Source of the DNA: Deltaproteobacteria bacterium
Lineage (GTDB): Bacteria; Desulfobacterota; BSN033; UBA1163
NCBI GenBank assembly: GCA_016875255.1
Contig: VGRU01000080.1
Location: 1-13,954 of the forward strand
Direction of reading: 5' to 3'
Length of the DNA: 13,954 nt
Shown here: positions 7,421 through 13,934 of the stretch, one piece after another
Numbering within the stretch: position 1 is the first letter of the stretch
How the letters are laid out: every line of letters begins with the position of its first letter
Program-made: the position numbers and the translations under genes
The notes under the pieces: model-generated
What the model saw: only the letters and a program-made list of their open reading frames with translations
Database searches by the model: none
What the model was told of the DNA's origin: nothing

Positions 7421-7506
7421 GTCTAACACTTCTTTATATAATCCGTTCACCCTGAGCCTGTCGAAGGGTGCATCATATCGACTGGTTCCGTTCATGGTTC
7501 GACATA
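7421..7506 (+). repeat. Dispersed repeat, copy 1 (contains REP-like hairpin)
   Basis: This segment aligns without gaps to 10115-10200, by eye about three-quarters identical over 86 bp. Shared blocks are TCTAACA, TTCTTTA, CCGTTC, CCCTGA, ATATCGA, GGTTCCGTT and the closing GTTC-ACA. Within it, 7443-7470 carries the hairpin CACCCT...AGGGTG of the widespread CGTTC(A/G)CCCTGAGC-type REP sequence. Confidence 0.65.
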
Positions 7507-7520
7507 GCCTGTTCTGAGCA

Positions 7521-7557
7521 AACCGTTCACCCTTCGAGAACCTCAGGGCGAACGGTG
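7521..7557 (-). repeat. REP-like palindrome, inverted partner of the 7443-7470 unit
   Basis: GTTCACCCT at 7524-7532 pairs imperfectly with AGGGCGAAC at 7545-7553 to form a hairpin. Read on the minus strand it gives the same CGTTCGCCCTGAG order as the unit at 7443-7470, so the two REP units sit head to head about 50 bp apart, as in BIME-type arrangements. They occupy the 217-bp space between the transporter start and the flavodoxin stop, which has no gene. Confidence 0.6.
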
Positions 7558-7603
7558 GTCGTAGGGCTCACCACGAACGAACTGCAAAGGAATTTATGAC
7601 GTA

Positions 7604-8083
7604 CTATATCAATATCTTGCAGAGTTCCGCCACCCGCTTTCCTAATTTGCGTGCATTCTCTGATGCCTTATCATCCGGAGCGCCCACACAGGCCACACCA
7701 TAATGACCTGTTGCCTCCATGGGATCTCCCACCACGATCATCCCATAGATGAGCATGCATTGGATAATGGAGAGCATGGTCGTCTCTTTTCCACCTGAGA
7801 GGTCTCCCGAGGTGGCAAAGGCGGCTCCGACCTTATTCTCCACCTTCTTTCGTATTCCCACATATTCATCGAAGATGCGTTTCAAATCCCAGGCCATGGC
7901 GCCGAAATAGACCGGAGAGCCCGCGATGATACCGGAAGAGTTTAAGAAATCCTCTTTTGTAACTTCCTGAGTTGATTTAAGAAAGGCCTGCGCCCCTGAG
8001 ACCGAGTTCACTCCCTCAGCAATCCTCTCTGCCAGCTTTCGGGTGTTTCCACCTTTTGAATAATAAAGGATTAAGACCTGCAT
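7604..8083 (-). CDS. Flavodoxin-fold protein (NAD(P)H-dependent FMN reductase / WrbA-like)
   Basis: A 159-residue flavodoxin-like protein. It begins with strand VLILYYS followed by the FMN phosphate-binding loop SKGGNTRK, then the conserved isoalloxazine-contacting GSPVYFGAMAWDLKRIFDEY and the third loop ATSGDLSGGKETTM. Length and motifs fit the flavodoxin/NADPH-dependent FMN reductase class, which carries low-potential electrons or reduces quinones in the cytoplasm; whether it is an electron carrier or an oxidoreductase is not decidable. The ATG has GAGGAGG at ideal spacing. It lies downstream of, and on the same strand as, the broken toxin-antitoxin locus, with about 136 bp between the toxin remnant and this start, so it probably has its own promoter. 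Confidence 0.88.
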   Translation of the reverse strand: MQVLILYYSKGGNTRKLAERIAEGVNSVSGAQAFLKSTQEVTKEDFLNSSGIIAGSPVYFGAMAWDLKRIFDEYVGIRKKVENKVGAAFATSGDLSGGKETTMLSIIQCMLIYGMIVVGDPMEATGHYGVACVGAPDDKASENARKLGKRVAELCKILI

Positions 8084-8219
8084 TGTTTTCCTCCTCGTTT
8101 TTTTTCACGAATAACACAGCCGAAAGATCTTTGCAAGAAAGAGGAAGGGCTTTTTCAACCCTTAAAATGCGGTGTGTTCCTATTGGTAAAAAAGTCGACT
8201 GAATAGTTGTCTTTATACC

Positions 8220-8315
8220 TTATTGGGTTCTTCCGGAAGTGGGGTTTTCGCGGTAAATATAGGCGATGGCTTCAAGGAATTGTTTCCGCCCCGAAGGAGT
8301 AAAAAGGACTTTTAA
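8220..8315 (-). pseudogene. Truncated ParE/RelE-type toxin remnant
   Basis: Immediately after the antitoxin, overlapping its stop codon, one minus-strand frame reads KVLFTPSGRKQFLEAIAY then IYRENPTSGRTQ and stops. This closely matches the N-terminal third of ParE-family toxins (a first strand, then a helix with the ExxAYI pattern and NP motif). The full toxin is about 90-100 residues; only 31 codons remain. There is also no ATG, GTG or TTG at the expected start: the codon before the first Lys is TTA. No continuation of the toxin is visible in any frame downstream. So both ends are damaged and the toxin should be inactive. Too short for ordinary gene calling. Confidence 0.72.
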
Positions 8316-8593
8316 GGTTTTGTCTCTTTCAACAAGGAATCGGCTTCAGTGAGAACAACGTCGAGATCATACCCCTTGCCCGCCTCGATCTCCTTTTCGC
8401 CACGGGCAAGATGACGTAAAAGTTCCAGTTCATGCTGGGAATGCTCATAAGCTTCCATGCTGACCATTACCACAGCGGCCCGCCCTCGCTGTGTAATCAC
8501 AAGAGGCTCTTTGGATGAGGTCACCCGCTTCAGGATGGTTGTGGCATCCTGCCGCAGATCGGTAATCGGGATGATATTCGGGATTTTAGTCAT
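8312..8593 (-). CDS. Phd/YefM-family antitoxin (type II toxin-antitoxin)
   Basis: A 93-residue antitoxin. Its N-terminal Phd/YefM DNA-binding fold is clear (IIPITDLRQDATTILKRV, then EPLVITQRGRAAVVMVSMEAYE), followed by an acidic, probably disordered toxin-binding tail (GKGYDLDVVLTEADSLL). These proteins neutralise a co-encoded RelE/ParE or Doc toxin and repress their own promoter. The gene has a strong AGGAGG ribosome binding site, a good promoter and a palindrome overlapping it. The toxin expected directly downstream is present only as a 31-codon remnant, so this is an orphan antitoxin in the window. It may still act as an autorepressor or neutralise a homologous toxin elsewhere (inference). 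Confidence 0.92.
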   Translation of the reverse strand: MTKIPNIIPITDLRQDATTILKRVTSSKEPLVITQRGRAAVVMVSMEAYEHSQHELELLRHLARGEKEIEAGKGYDLDVVLTEADSLLKETKP

Positions 8594-8609
8594 TGAAGAT
8601 ACCTCCTAC

Positions 8610-8648
8610 GATAGTGTTAATCATACTTCTAACCCTATCAAAAATCAA
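8610..8648 (-). promoter_or_regulatory. Antitoxin promoter with autoregulatory operator-like palindrome
   Basis: On the minus strand TTGATT (8643-8648) and TATGAT (8620-8625) are separated by exactly 17 bp. An inverted repeat GATAGGGTTA (8630-8639) / TAACACTATC (8610-8619), nine of ten positions complementary, brackets the -10 element. Phd/YefM antitoxins bind such palindromes to repress their own operon, so this is the likely operator. Confidence 0.62.
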
Positions 8649-9006
8649 GGACGATTTGGGTTCCCCCTCAATCCCTCCCTCTCCCCGGTGGAGATTGTGT
8701 CGTAATTGCAAGCAAAGGGGGAGAGGCAGTCAGGTTCCAAAGCTTTAGAATGCGGGTCTTTTAGATTATGGGGAATTTTTATTTATATAAAAACGAATGT
8801 TTTCATACACTTGGCATGCCTGAATCCGAACGGCTAAAGGTTGCCGCCCTAAATCTTTTCCACCCGACCGCGACCGCCCCTCCCCCTTTTCAAAAAGTCG
8901 GTTTTTTCATATTTCGACACAGTCTCGTGGGGAGAGGAGAAGGGTGAGGAGGAATTTCAAATATTTTTGGGTAGAGTTTAGGAATCGTTTGGCGTAAAAA
9001 GATTTA
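8649..9006. other. Intergenic stretch with pyrimidine/purine-rich inverted repeats, no gene
   Basis: No ORF here looks coding. CCTCTCCCC (8678-8686) pairs with GGGGAGAGG (8718-8726), a perfect 9-bp inverted repeat. A second C-rich/G-rich pair, CCCCTCCCCC near 8877 and GGGGAGAGG near 8930, is less perfect. These resemble dispersed hairpin repeats and are similar in composition to the double hairpin on the other side of radC (9744-9820). The rest shows nothing recognisable. Confidence 0.5.
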
Positions 9007-9672
9007 TTAGTGAGTTAATAAGCCGGTTTCACGGAAGCTGTAGTAGCCTTTTCGATTAACGATGATATGGTCAAGAATTTGAATGCCAAGAATCTTGCCT
9101 GCCTCTGTGAGCTGACGATGGATATTTAAATCAGATTCACTCGGTTCCAATTCGCCAGATGGATGGTTGTGAACAAAGATCACGGCGGCCGCACAGTCAG
9201 CGATGACATCGGCAAAGACCTCCCGGGGATGGACCGGACTTTTGTCGAGCAACCCGATTGTAACGATCCGTTTTTCAATTACTTCATTTGCCCCGTTGAG
9301 GGAAATACAAATGAAGTGTTCCTGTTGCTTTCCGGCAATGTCGGCGACAAGCGGCAGGACATCATTAGCGCATACAATCTTGATCGTTTCCTTCAATAAA
9401 TGCCTTCGCGCGAGTTCAAAGGCAGCTAAAATCTGCGCCGCCTTGGCCAATCCCATACCTGGGACTTTAAGCAGATGGTCCAGCGATAGCTTATCTTTAT
9501 GCTCTCGGATTAAGCCTGCCACCTGTTTAGCTATTGTCCTCACATCAACACCGGCTGTTCCCATACCGAGAATAGCCGTAACAAGCTCCTCATCCGTGAG
9601 AGCCTGGGGTCCCTTTTCCCGCAATTTCTCGCGCGGTCGTGCATGTTCCGGCATGTCCTTAATGGTTTTCAC
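9007..9672 (-). CDS. radC: RadC-family JAB/MPN metalloprotein
   Basis: A complete RadC-family protein of 221 residues, the usual length. Residues 1-95 form the UPF0758 N-terminal domain with a helix-hairpin-helix-like segment (LLKVPGMGLAKAAQI). The C-terminal JAB/MPN+ domain carries E118 and the zinc motif H168-N-H170-PSGELEPSES-D181. Despite the name, a role in recombinational repair is not established; JAMM-type hydrolase activity is presumed, and radC copies are frequent in mobile and defence islands. The start is GTG at 9672, the only start matching the family N-terminus MKTIKDMPE; the Shine-Dalgarno is weak. It stands alone, flanked by hairpin-rich non-coding DNA and by the debris of a type I restriction locus, with a second, broken radC 5' end about 540 bp upstream. 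Confidence 0.95.
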   Translation of the reverse strand: MKTIKDMPEHARPREKLREKGPQALTDEELVTAILGMGTAGVDVRTIAKQVAGLIREHKDKLSLDHLLKVPGMGLAKAAQILAAFELARRHLLKETIKIVCANDVLPLVADIAGKQQEHFICISLNGANEVIEKRIVTIGLLDKSPVHPREVFADVIADCAAAVIFVHNHPSGELEPSESDLNIHRQLTEAGKILGIQILDHIIVNRKGYYSFRETGLLTH

Positions 9673-9743
9673 ATTCGTTTCTTTTGTTTTCTTTTGTTAA
9701 TTCAATTCCTTGTAACACTTTAGTGCTTTGAAAAAACTGATCT

Positions 9744-9820
9744 AATCCCCCTTCATCCCCCTTTGTCAAAAGGGGGAAACCTTTCTCCTCCCTTTGGAAA
9801 AGGGAGGTTGGGAGGGATTT
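9744..9820. repeat. Double-hairpin C-rich/G-rich repeat
   Basis: Two perfect hairpins side by side: CCCCCTTT/AAAGGGGG (9757-9764 and 9769-9776, 4-nt loop) and CCTCCCTTT/AAAGGGAGG (9787-9795 and 9799-9807, 3-nt loop). The outer ends, AATCCCCC and GGGAGGGATT, are also partly complementary, so the whole unit can fold as a larger cruciform. This is a typical dispersed intergenic repeat architecture; no ORF is involved. Confidence 0.65.
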
Positions 9821-9989
9821 TACAAGACGATTTCAAACAACTAAATTGTTACAATTCCTTACAACCAATTTTAACAATGGACTAACAATTTGATTTATAA
9901 GGACTTTTTAAATAATGTGTCTATGTTTTTCTTTGTTTGAAACAGTTTTTTATTGTTTAACACCCTTTCTGATCTTCCTCTCCCCTAAC

Positions 9990-10060
9990 TTATGCACCAG
10001 TCTCAATTGGTTATGCACCAGTCTCATTGTTCTGAGGTGCATTTTGAGGGTGGTGCATAA
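9990..10060. repeat. 16-bp direct repeats with inverted third copy of the core
   Basis: TTATGCACCAGTCTCA occurs exactly twice (9990-10005 and 10011-10026), with a 21-bp period, two helical turns. The core TTATGCACC recurs inverted as GGTGCATAA at 10052-10060, and GAGGTGCAT lies between at 10034-10042. The arrangement could be a regulator binding array or a remnant of a mobile element end. Confidence 0.6.
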
Positions 10061-10114
10061 ACCGTTCTCTGTCCACTCCTTGAGCATTCGGGAAACTGTG
10101 TTTATAGTGTAGTG

Positions 10115-10200
10115 TCTCTAACATTTCTTTACATACCCCGTTCGCCCTGAACTTATTGAAGAGCAAACTATATCGAGGGGTTCCGTTTATAGTTCAACAC
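10115..10200 (+). repeat. Dispersed repeat, copy 2
   Basis: Gap-free partner of 7421-7506 in the same orientation, about three-quarters identical by eye. It keeps the CCGTTCGCCCTGA core but its right half-palindrome is decayed (TTGAAGAGC instead of TCGAAGGGT), so the REP hairpin is weakened. It marks the boundary between radC's upstream region and the decayed restriction locus. Confidence 0.6.
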
Positions 10201-10209
10201 ATTTTAAAG

Positions 10210-10325
10210 TTAAATGACCCCATCCAATTGTTGTAACAGTGCAACGACAATTTTTTCATCAAGAAATGCCCTCACGGTTTCTTGCAGGGGCGATTGGACT
10301 CCGGCAGATCTTTGATAGTTTTCAT
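10210..10325 (-). pseudogene. Frameshifted 5' remnant of a second radC-like gene
   Basis: From an ATG at 10325 the minus strand reads MKTIKDLPESNRPCKKP then stops. Ten of the first 13 residues equal those of the intact RadC (MKTIKDMPEHARP). In another frame the following bases read RAFLDEKIVVALL, which fits the family's next segment (QALTDEELVTAIL here), before a stop at 10210. So the N-terminal helix region of a RadC homologue is present with a small deletion/frameshift, and the rest is gone. Nearly every synonymous third base differs from the intact radC, so this is not a recent local duplicate. The ATG lies 2 nt after the stop of the small upstream ORF. The frame change and short match leave moderate uncertainty. 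Confidence 0.5.
10226..10256 (+). terminator. Hairpin followed by T-run (intrinsic-terminator-like, + strand)
   Basis: A 9-bp stem (10226-10234 with 10244-10252, including one G-T pair) is followed by TTTTTT at 10251-10256. It has terminator form only on the plus strand, although no plus-strand gene ends nearby, and the stem is AT-rich. It may be incidental or a leftover of a lost plus-strand gene. Confidence 0.35.
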
Positions 10326-10327
10326 AC

Positions 10328-10495
10328 TTATCTTTTTTGTCGGATCACGCCAAAATGGCGCGTTGTTTGGCGCGGTAGCCGTCCGTGCTGGCACAAAGAG
10401 AGATTATCGCGCCACTCCTGCGTGTTTTCTTGCGTGACCGGACTCCAAAGCCATTCTGAATAAAGTCCTTCATGCCACTGACAGGCACCGATCAT
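10328..10495 (-). CDS. Small 55-residue ORF translationally coupled to the deaminase-fusion gene
   Basis: The stop codon of the preceding 497-residue gene overlaps this ATG in the sequence ATGA, the classic coupling arrangement, and GAGGTG lies 8 bp upstream as a ribosome binding site. The product (starts MIGACQWHEGLYSEWLWSPV, ends RHFGVIRQKR) is rich in Trp, Gln and Arg, has no signal or membrane segment and matches no family I know. It could be a genuine small partner protein or the surviving first part of a longer gene lost in the decay around it. The stop lies 2 nt before the radC-like remnant. Confidence 0.38.
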   Translation of the reverse strand: MIGACQWHEGLYSEWLWSPVTQENTQEWRDNLSLCQHGRLPRQTTRHFGVIRQKR

Positions 10496-11985
10496 GGCGA
10501 AAGCACCTCATATCTTGTAGTTGGTCCGGAGCCAACAGGTTTGATCAACTTGAGTTCGGTAAAATGCTTGAGGTGGTGCTGTGCCGTCCTCTTCGGGATG
10601 TTCATGGCATCTGCGTAATCTTGCGCCCCAACTATGCGTTGCGTGGCAAGCCATTGCCAGCCTTTCAGCTCTGACTTGCTCAGGGATTTAAAAACATCCT
10701 GGTCAAGCGTCTTGGCTGCCGCTTGAGTTGATCGGTACAGTTTGAGAACAAGATAGGGAGCATCCCACAAATATCTCGGCAACGGCAAACCGAGTTCCTT
10801 TGCCCGGTCTCGCAGTGATGCGATGCCCAGGCCCTGCTCCTCTGCCATACCCATCCGCGCGAAGACGAAATGTAATTCAGGATTCCGACTCAACATTGGC
10901 GCAGTAAAGGATTGAAGTTGCTCAAGGGTGATTGGAGGCGGTGGCATGCCAGGACTTTTTACTGTAATCGTGTCTTCCGTGACAACAATCTGACACTTGC
11001 CGCCTTCGATGCTGTAGTCACGGTGAATGAGGGCGTTGATTACGGCTTCGCGCACCATCTCGAAAGGCAGAGCCGGTCGTTCTTCCCGATGCATTTTGCT
11101 CCGGTCAAAAACATTGGGAAGCTTGTTTCTGAGCCATTTCTCCAATAAATCGGGAATCATGACTGCAGGCTCGTCAAATTCCTTCCGTTCCTGGTCCCCG
11201 TTCGGGTATTGAATCGTCCCAAGGAGTCCCGCCTGAGGCATGGCCCTGCGCGGTTCTTTGCCAAACAACAGGATGCCGAACCCAGTCGGAACCAGCCGGT
11301 CGCCTTCTTCTTTCAATTGTCCTTGCTGCAGGAGACGCCTGTTGAACTCATCGGAACCTACGGCATCGGCAATCCTGGCGCGTTCACGGTAGACCGCCAA
11401 AGCCTTCTCGGAAAAGTCCGTGAGGACAGCAGCCGGGAGTCTGTTTTCAAGTGGAGAAAGAACGATTTCAATCGGCGCCTTCTTTACGGCGGCTGCACGT
11501 TCCAGTGCTTGCGTCAGGAATTCTTTGTTTTCTTTCTCAATTACCTCCTGCAGGTCGCGGTCAAACATGTGTACCGTGATGCCATTCTGCTCCAGATGTG
11601 CGATACCTTTCCGGGCAACCTTGGGGTCGGGGTCCTGGATGCCGATCCAGACCTCCTTGATTCTGGCGAGGCGAATTCGCTCCGCGCAATCCACTTTCGG
11701 ATCGCGACGAGCACCGGGCGCGCAGGGCTCAAGTGTGGTGAACAAGATGGAACCATCCAGCTTGTTGCCCCGGTTCTTCCGTTCCAGGAGTGTGAACTCC
11801 GCGTGATCCCCATGCCGCAATTCGGCGCGAGATGCAGTTTCCACCAGGCCGTCCGGCTTCACCAGTACAGCCCCCACCTTTGGACTGGCCTTACCATCAG
11901 TAAGGGGCTCTGCCACCGACTGCCGCATTACCTTGATGGCCAATTCCATAAGCTTGCGCGAATCAAAAGATGCTTTAGGTGGCAT
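10492..11985 (-). CDS. RibD-like deaminase / HATPase (GHKL) / winged-helix fusion protein
   Basis: A 497-residue three-part protein. Residues 10-150 form a zinc deaminase domain of the RibD/cytidine-deaminase fold: SPKVGAVLV, H61-A-E63 (zinc His and catalytic Glu), PC88 and C100 (zinc cysteines, 11 residues between them rather than about 8 in RibD), and DPDPKVARKGIAHLEQNGI, which matches RibD closely. Residues about 195-420 match the ATP-binding half of COG2865/Schlafen-like regulators: GFGILLFGKEPRRAMPQA, the N-box E313-x3-N317 (REAVINALIHRDY), TAPMLSRNPELHFVF and EEQGLGI. Residues 430-497 are a winged helix (YADAMNIPKRTAQHHLKHF). COG2865 proteins normally begin with an AlbA_2 domain; here the deaminase is in that place. 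No reductase domain for riboflavin synthesis follows, so a role in riboflavin synthesis is unlikely. GGGAGGAG precedes the ATG. It lies within a broken type I restriction locus. Function is unknown; nucleotide-acting defence or regulation is inference. Confidence 0.88.
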   Translation of the reverse strand: MPPKASFDSRKLMELAIKVMRQSVAEPLTDGKASPKVGAVLVKPDGLVETASRAELRHGDHAEFTLLERKNRGNKLDGSILFTTLEPCAPGARRDPKVDCAERIRLARIKEVWIGIQDPDPKVARKGIAHLEQNGITVHMFDRDLQEVIEKENKEFLTQALERAAAVKKAPIEIVLSPLENRLPAAVLTDFSEKALAVYRERARIADAVGSDEFNRRLLQQGQLKEEGDRLVPTGFGILLFGKEPRRAMPQAGLLGTIQYPNGDQERKEFDEPAVMIPDLLEKWLRNKLPNVFDRSKMHREERPALPFEMVREAVINALIHRDYSIEGGKCQIVVTEDTITVKSPGMPPPPITLEQLQSFTAPMLSRNPELHFVFARMGMAEEQGLGIASLRDRAKELGLPLPRYLWDAPYLVLKLYRSTQAAAKTLDQDVFKSLSKSELKGWQWLATQRIVGAQDYADAMNIPKRTAQHHLKHFTELKLIKPVGSGPTTRYEVLSP

Positions 11986-12121
11986 CGTTGGGCTCCTCCC
12001 AAATCTCTGACAATTTGCATTGAATCTTCTGTTCGTAAATCTTGATCAGCTTACGATTTGCCTCCAGCAACTTCCTCTCTGCTGCAATCTCTTTAGAAAG
12101 TGGAAGGTTTCGCGAGGGGAA
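11975..12121 (-). pseudogene. C-terminal remnant of a type I RM subunit (HsdS, or HsdM)
   Basis: An open stretch of 48 codons with no start codon reads NLPLSKEIAAERKLLEAN then RKLIKIYEQKIQCKLSEIWEE. This is the conserved coiled-coil tail typical of HsdS specificity subunits (and of some HsdM proteins), where a segment like PLPPLxxQxEIVAEI precedes it. It is cut at its 5' side by an in-frame stop at 12122-12124. Its own stop lies 11 bp inside the deaminase-fusion gene, so the original pair overlapped and was probably translationally coupled. This shows that the fusion gene once sat directly after a type I RM subunit. The 49 bp between this remnant and the chimeric gene are not assignable. Confidence 0.6.
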
Positions 12122-12170
12122 TCAGGGTCACAAGCATCATTTAAAAATAAGAACCCATCCCCAATTATTC

Positions 12171-13409
<1,239 letters not shown>

Positions 13410-13448
13410 TTTTTGAATCTTTCTTGTTTTTGCTACATTTCACCTCAT

Positions 13449-13467
13449 CTATTCTCAAGGAGAATAG
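13449..13467. promoter_or_regulatory. Perfect 19-bp palindrome upstream of the chimeric RM gene
   Basis: CTATTCTC-AAG-GAGAATAG has perfect 8-bp arms around a 3-bp centre and lies 40-58 bp upstream of the gene's start codon, in the expected promoter or leader region on the minus strand. Size and symmetry suit a dimeric repressor or a controller-protein site; it has no T-tract and so is not a terminator. Confidence 0.42.
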
Positions 13468-13651
13468 AGCACTGTATAAATGGGCATCAGGTCTACACTA
13501 TCCACTATCTCCTCGCCCTTCAATTTTTTTGGAGTCCACCTGTTACCTGAATCACCCTCTCAACAAAGATGCTCTAACCTACAAAAAATACAGTGAAAAA
13601 TCAAGATATTTCATCTTTGCTTTTCTTGATTACTAAGAAGTCCATAATTGA

Positions 13652-13725
13652 TCCCGATTTAATCGAAACGAAAATCTCCCCCTGCCTGTCCAGCCCCGGT
13701 CCCGACCGAGGACGGGGCAGGCAGG
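13652..13725. repeat. GC-rich hairpin, second member of the CCTGCC/GGCAGG family
   Basis: CCTGCCTG (13681-13688) pairs perfectly with CAGGCAGG (13718-13725), and inside it CCCCG (13694-13698) pairs with CGGGG (13713-13717). Just to the left, TCCCGATTTA at 13652-13661 repeats the core found at 5004-5013. Both features recur together in the 5004-5102 element. Confidence 0.6.
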
Positions 13726-13734
13726 CTGACCCCT

Positions 13735-13777
13735 CTTTGCCCTCCGGGCCAGAGGCCCTATGGGCTGGAGGCCAAAG
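13735..13777. repeat. Imperfect GC-rich inverted repeat
   Basis: Arms of 16 bp (13735-13750 and 13762-13777) running from CTTTG to CAAAG pair with about three mismatches around an 11-nt loop. It directly follows the CCTGCC/GGCAGG hairpin and has no T-tract. Confidence 0.5.
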
Positions 13778-13843
13778 AAGGGGATACCTGATCATACAAT
13801 GATGGACTGATTAATAAGCAGGAAGAAATAGGGATTGGGTTTA

Positions 13844-13904
13844 CCCCGTTAGAAATAATGCCCCGCCTGGTTTGGAGTTGCAACGACCGGAGTTTCTAAC
13901 GGGG
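13844..13904. repeat. 12-bp perfect inverted repeat, MITE- or REP-like
   Basis: CCCCGTTAGAAA (13844-13855) and TTTCTAACGGGG (13893-13904) are perfect inverted copies flanking a 37-bp centre. The arm orientation is opposite to that of integron attC sites (which open with YAAC and close with GTTR), and there is no ORF inside. The right arm abuts a promoter-like -35 element. Confidence 0.6.
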
Positions 13905-13934
13905 TTTACATTTTGAGGTTTCTTTTGGTAGAAT
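13905..13934 (+). promoter_or_regulatory. Sigma-70-like promoter for a gene beyond the right edge
   Basis: TTTACA (13905-13910) and TAGAAT (13929-13934), 18 bp apart, form a good -35/-10 pair reading rightwards out of the window. The -35 begins directly after the right arm of the 12-bp inverted repeat. Confidence 0.42.

Larger units (their letters stand above)
9673..10209. other. Repeat-rich AT-rich intergenic region, no credible gene
   Basis: 537 bp upstream of radC. Short ORFs here (for example 9915-10112) have low-complexity Cys/Phe/Leu-rich products without homology features and are rejected. The contents are a double hairpin (9744-9820), 16-bp direct repeats (9990-10026) with an inverted partner, and copy 2 of the dispersed repeat (10115-10200). 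The part from 9821 to 9914 is AT-rich with several scattered TAACAA/TTACAA motifs and no clear promoter. Confidence 0.5.

Noticed and set aside
9990..10060. CRISPR array
   Set aside because: Only two exact 16-bp direct copies with 5-bp spacing; no spacers of normal length and no cas genes.
9915..10112. 65-codon Cys/Phe/Leu-rich plus-strand ORF
   Set aside because: Low-complexity product covering the direct repeats, with no ribosome binding site; more likely chance.
10239..10463. 74-codon plus-strand ORF opposite the small ORF and radC remnant
   Set aside because: It is antisense to two minus-strand frames with better support, and its product shows no family features.
11209..12045. 278-codon plus-strand ORF antisense to the deaminase-fusion gene
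   Set aside because: It is a mirror frame of a GC-rich gene that has clear domains on the minus strand; no start signal or motif supports it.
13844..13904. Integron attC site
   Set aside because: The arms are in the opposite orientation (GTTAGAA left, TTCTAAC right) to the attC R"/R' boxes and no cassette or integrase is present.
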